From positions 1 through 14,279 of the forward strand of contig JAFARV010000336.1 in NCBI GenBank assembly GCA_019245255.1: a DNA stretch of 14,279 bases. Direction: 5' to 3'. The DNA is from Acidobacteriaceae bacterium (lineage in GTDB: Bacteria > Acidobacteriota > Terriglobia > Bryobacterales > Bryobacteraceae). Position numbers and translations under genes: made by a program. Position 1 is the stretch's first letter. Each line of letters starts with the position of its first letter. The notes below the pieces were generated by a model that had not been told where the DNA came from, searched no databases, and saw only the letters and a program-made list of their open reading frames with translations. Below, piece after piece: positions 12,215 to 14,279 of the stretch.

Positions 12215-14279
12215 TTATTGCACGACCCCCAGGTTGATGACGCGCACTTCCGGCGGCACCTCGTTATGCGAGATAAAGACGAGATTCGGAGAGGAGCTTT
12301 CGGCAATCTGACGCATGAAATATCGGGCGGAAGATGAGACAAGCACAACCACGGGTCCTTCAGGTTTCTGAATAGTCCGTTCTAATCGTGCGATTACATC
12401 CCGAATCGTCTCGGGGGAAGCTGTGAGATGGCTGTTCTGGTCGGTGTGTTCGATCTTGGTTTCGAGCAGACGTTCGACACCGGAATCGACAAAATAGGCC
12501 GGCAACTCGCCCTGACGGTTCAGATATGGTTTCACGACGGTGCGGCGCAGGCACTGGCGCGTAAACTCGGTCAGCAGGATGGGGTTGCGGGTGGTCACGG
12601 CAGCCTCGCCCAGCGATTCCAGAATTGTCGCGGCATCGCGTATCGATACCTGCTCCCGCAGGAGGTTCTGGATAACTCGCTGTAAAGTACTCATCGAAAG
12701 CACCTTAGGGACCAAATCCTCGACCAGTTTGGGCTGCTCGGCAGCGACACGGTCGACGAATTTCTTGGTGTCCTGGCGCGAAAAGAGCTCGTGCGCATAG
12801 CGGCGTACAAATTCCGAAATATGAGTGCCCATCACGGTGACGGGATCGACGACGGTGTAGCCGATCTTTTTCGCCTGTTCGGAATTGAGACTGTTCACCC
12901 AAACGGCGGGGATACCGAACGCCGGTTCCTTGGTCGGCGTGCCTTGCACCGGCGGCAGGGCCTTCCCAACTGCGATAGCGAGTTCACAACCCGGGGGCAG
13001 CTCGAACGCCGAGATCTGCACGCCCTTGATGAGAATGGCGTATTTATGGGCCTCCATCGACAGATTGTCGGTGAGCTTCAACGGCGGGAGCATGTAGCCC
13101 AGATCCGTTGCGAGCTGGCGGCGAATGCCGGAGACACGCCGCAGCAGAGGTGAGTTGGCGCCTCCTTCAACGAGCTTGACCAGCCCGAGTCCGACTTCGA
13201 TGGCGAGCGGTTCGACCTTCAGCAGACCCTCGACCGTCTCTTCTTTCTTACCCGTTTGTCCACTTTCCGTCGTCGAAGCCTGGGCGGCAGCGTCGATTTT
13301 TCGACGATTCTTCAGGCGCCAGCCATAGGCTCCTATCCCGCCGCCGATGGCGAGAAAGGGTATCTTCGGCAGGCCAGGCAGCAGCGCCAGACCGACCAGA
13401 ATGCCACCTGCCAGCAGCATCGGCTCATAGCGGCTGAAGACCTGTTTCGTGAAGTCCTGGCCCAGGCGGTCATCCGAGCTTGCGCGCGTGACGATCATGG
13501 CGCCCGACACCGAGATCATCAGCGCCGGCACAACCGTGACCAGGCCGTCGCCGATGGTGAGAATGGTGTAGGTTTGCAGCGCGCGCGTCAGATCCATGCC
13601 GTGCTGCAGGACGCCAATCAGAAATCCCGCGATGATGTTGATGCTGGTAATCAGGATGGCGGCCATGGCATCGCGCTGCGTGAAGCGCGAGGCGCCGTCC
13701 ATTGCGCCATAAAATTCGGCTTCTGCTGCCAGGCCTTTGCGCCGCTTGCGGGCTTCTGCTTCATCGATGAGACCCGCATTCAGATCGGCATCGATGGACA
13801 TCTGTTTACCGGGCAATGCATCGAGCGTAAAGCGCGCCGTTACTTCGGAAATGCGCACCGCGCCATGATTGATGACGACGTACTGAATCGCAATCAGGAT
13901 GAGGAAGATGACGACGCCGACGATGTAATTGCCGCCGACTACGAACTGGCCAAAGGAGGAGATGACTTCGCCCGCCGCCGACGTTCCCGTGTTGCCGTTC
14001 AACAGGATGAGGCGCGAAGAGGACACGTTCAGAGCCAGACGAAACAGCGTCAGCATCAGGAGCGTGGTCGGAAACACGCTGAATTCAACTGGTTTGGTGA
14101 TGTAGACGGAGACCATCAGCACGATCACCGACAGCATGATGTCGACGGCCAGCAGGAAATCGAGCAGCATCGCCGGCATGGGCGTGATCAGCGCCACGAT
14201 GATCGAGAGAATCGCGAGCGGAACCGCTAATTCGCGAACATTTCCTGAGAGGAATGCAGCAAGGCCGTTAGGCGCAGGC
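12215..14279 (-). CDS. flhA: FlhA, flagellar export gate (start beyond window)
   Basis: FlhA forms the nonameric export gate of the flagellar type III secretion system. The open frame continues to the window edge, giving 687 residues; a GTG at 14197 is internal, because the preceding codons read NVRELAVPLAILSIIVALI, a normal FlhA N-terminus, so only a few residues should be missing. Hydrophobic helices fill roughly the first 300 residues. The FHIPEP family signature RISEVTARFTLDALPGKQM is present, followed by IDADLNAG. A Lys/Glu/Thr-rich linker leads to the cytoplasmic domain (from about YMLPPLKLTDNL onward) that docks export substrates and chaperones. It is the most upstream gene of the minus-strand block seen here; flhF follows after 12 nt. 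Confidence 0.97.
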   Translation of the reverse strand, partial: PAPNGLAAFLSGNVRELAVPLAILSIIVALITPMPAMLLDFLLAVDIMLSVIVLMVSVYITKPVEFSVFPTTLLMLTLFRLALNVSSSRLILLNGNTGTSAAGEVISSFGQFVVGGNYIVGVVIFLILIAIQYVVINHGAVRISEVTARFTLDALPGKQMSIDADLNAGLIDEAEARKRRKGLAAEAEFYGAMDGASRFTQRDAMAAILITSINIIAGFLIGVLQHGMDLTRALQTYTILTIGDGLVTVVPALMISVSGAMIVTRASSDDRLGQDFTKQVFSRYEPMLLAGGILVGLALLPGLPKIPFLAIGGGIGAYGWRLKNRRKIDAAAQASTTESGQTGKKEETVEGLLKVEPLAIEVGLGLVKLVEGGANSPLLRRVSGIRRQLATDLGYMLPPLKLTDNLSMEAHKYAILIKGVQISAFELPPGCELAIAVGKALPPVQGTPTKEPAFGIPAVWVNSLNSEQAKKIGYTVVDPVTVMGTHISEFVRRYAHELFSRQDTKKFVDRVAAEQPKLVEDLVPKVLSMSTLQRVIQNLLREQVSIRDAATILESLGEAAVTTRNPILLTEFTRQCLRRTVVKPYLNRQGELPAYFVDSGVERLLETKIEHTDQNSHLTASPETIRDVIARLERTIQKPEGPVVVLVSSSARYFMRQIAESSSPNLVFISHNEVPPEVRVINLGVVQ

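Noticed and set aside
13256..14230. Long plus-strand frame of 324 codons opposite flhA
   Set aside because: Its His/Gln/Arg/Asp-rich composition is typical of an antisense shadow of a well-supported flhA.
1..14279. CRISPR array, tRNA or rRNA genes
   Set aside because: No regularly spaced direct repeats with spacers, and no cloverleaf or rRNA-like sequence seen on either strand.

Overview
The window looks like a piece of a moderately GC-rich, flagellated bacterial chromosome. The gene set (cheD, a CheX-type phosphatase, cheR, cheB and no cheZ; an flhA-flhF-fliA-fliN order; a GH113-like glycosidase; a REP-associated transposase) would fit an Acidobacteriota/Solibacter-type soil bacterium. That placement is inference from protein style and gene order; no rRNA or other phylogenetic marker is present.

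Layout. (1) 1-129: a leader with two tandem inverted repeats. (2) 130-1143: a GH113-like (beta/alpha)8 glycosidase with no visible signal peptide. (3) 1144-2106: almost 1 kb without a large gene. It holds several hairpins, a candidate 29-residue membrane protein with a very strong ribosome binding site (1452-1541), and a short, possibly decayed frame with an in-frame amber codon (about 1608-1913). (4) 2107-9452, plus strand: an eight-gene chemotaxis operon, cheD-cheY-cheX-cheW-mcp-cheA-cheR-cheB. Several genes overlap by 1-14 nt, so translational coupling is likely. (5) 9475-10038: a RAYT/Y1 transposase gene on the minus strand, bounded by three copies of a 20-nt REP-like repeat. It sits exactly between the two convergent operons. 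(6) 10039-14279, minus strand: a late flagellar block read as flhA (runs off the right edge), a flhF-like gene reduced to its N-terminal part, fliA (sigma-28) and a long fliN/fliY-type switch gene.

How the genes work together. The MCP, CheW and CheA form the receptor-kinase array. CheY carries the phosphoryl signal to the flagellar switch, of which the FliN-type protein is a part. CheX would remove the phosphate in place of CheZ. CheR, CheB and CheD cover methylation, demethylation and receptor deamidation, a complete adaptation module. FlhA is the flagellar export gate and FliA transcribes late flagellar and often chemotaxis genes.

The most unusual points are: the FlhF-like protein that has lost the whole GTPase domain but is still coupled to fliA; the REP-like repeats that contain both the start and the stop of the RAYT gene; the hairpin-rich leader of a strongly initiated 29-residue membrane protein; the tandem symmetric sites in front of the glycosidase; and a sensorless, HAMP-less receptor with a CheR-tether-like C-terminus. 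All family calls were made by eye from motifs; no search was run.
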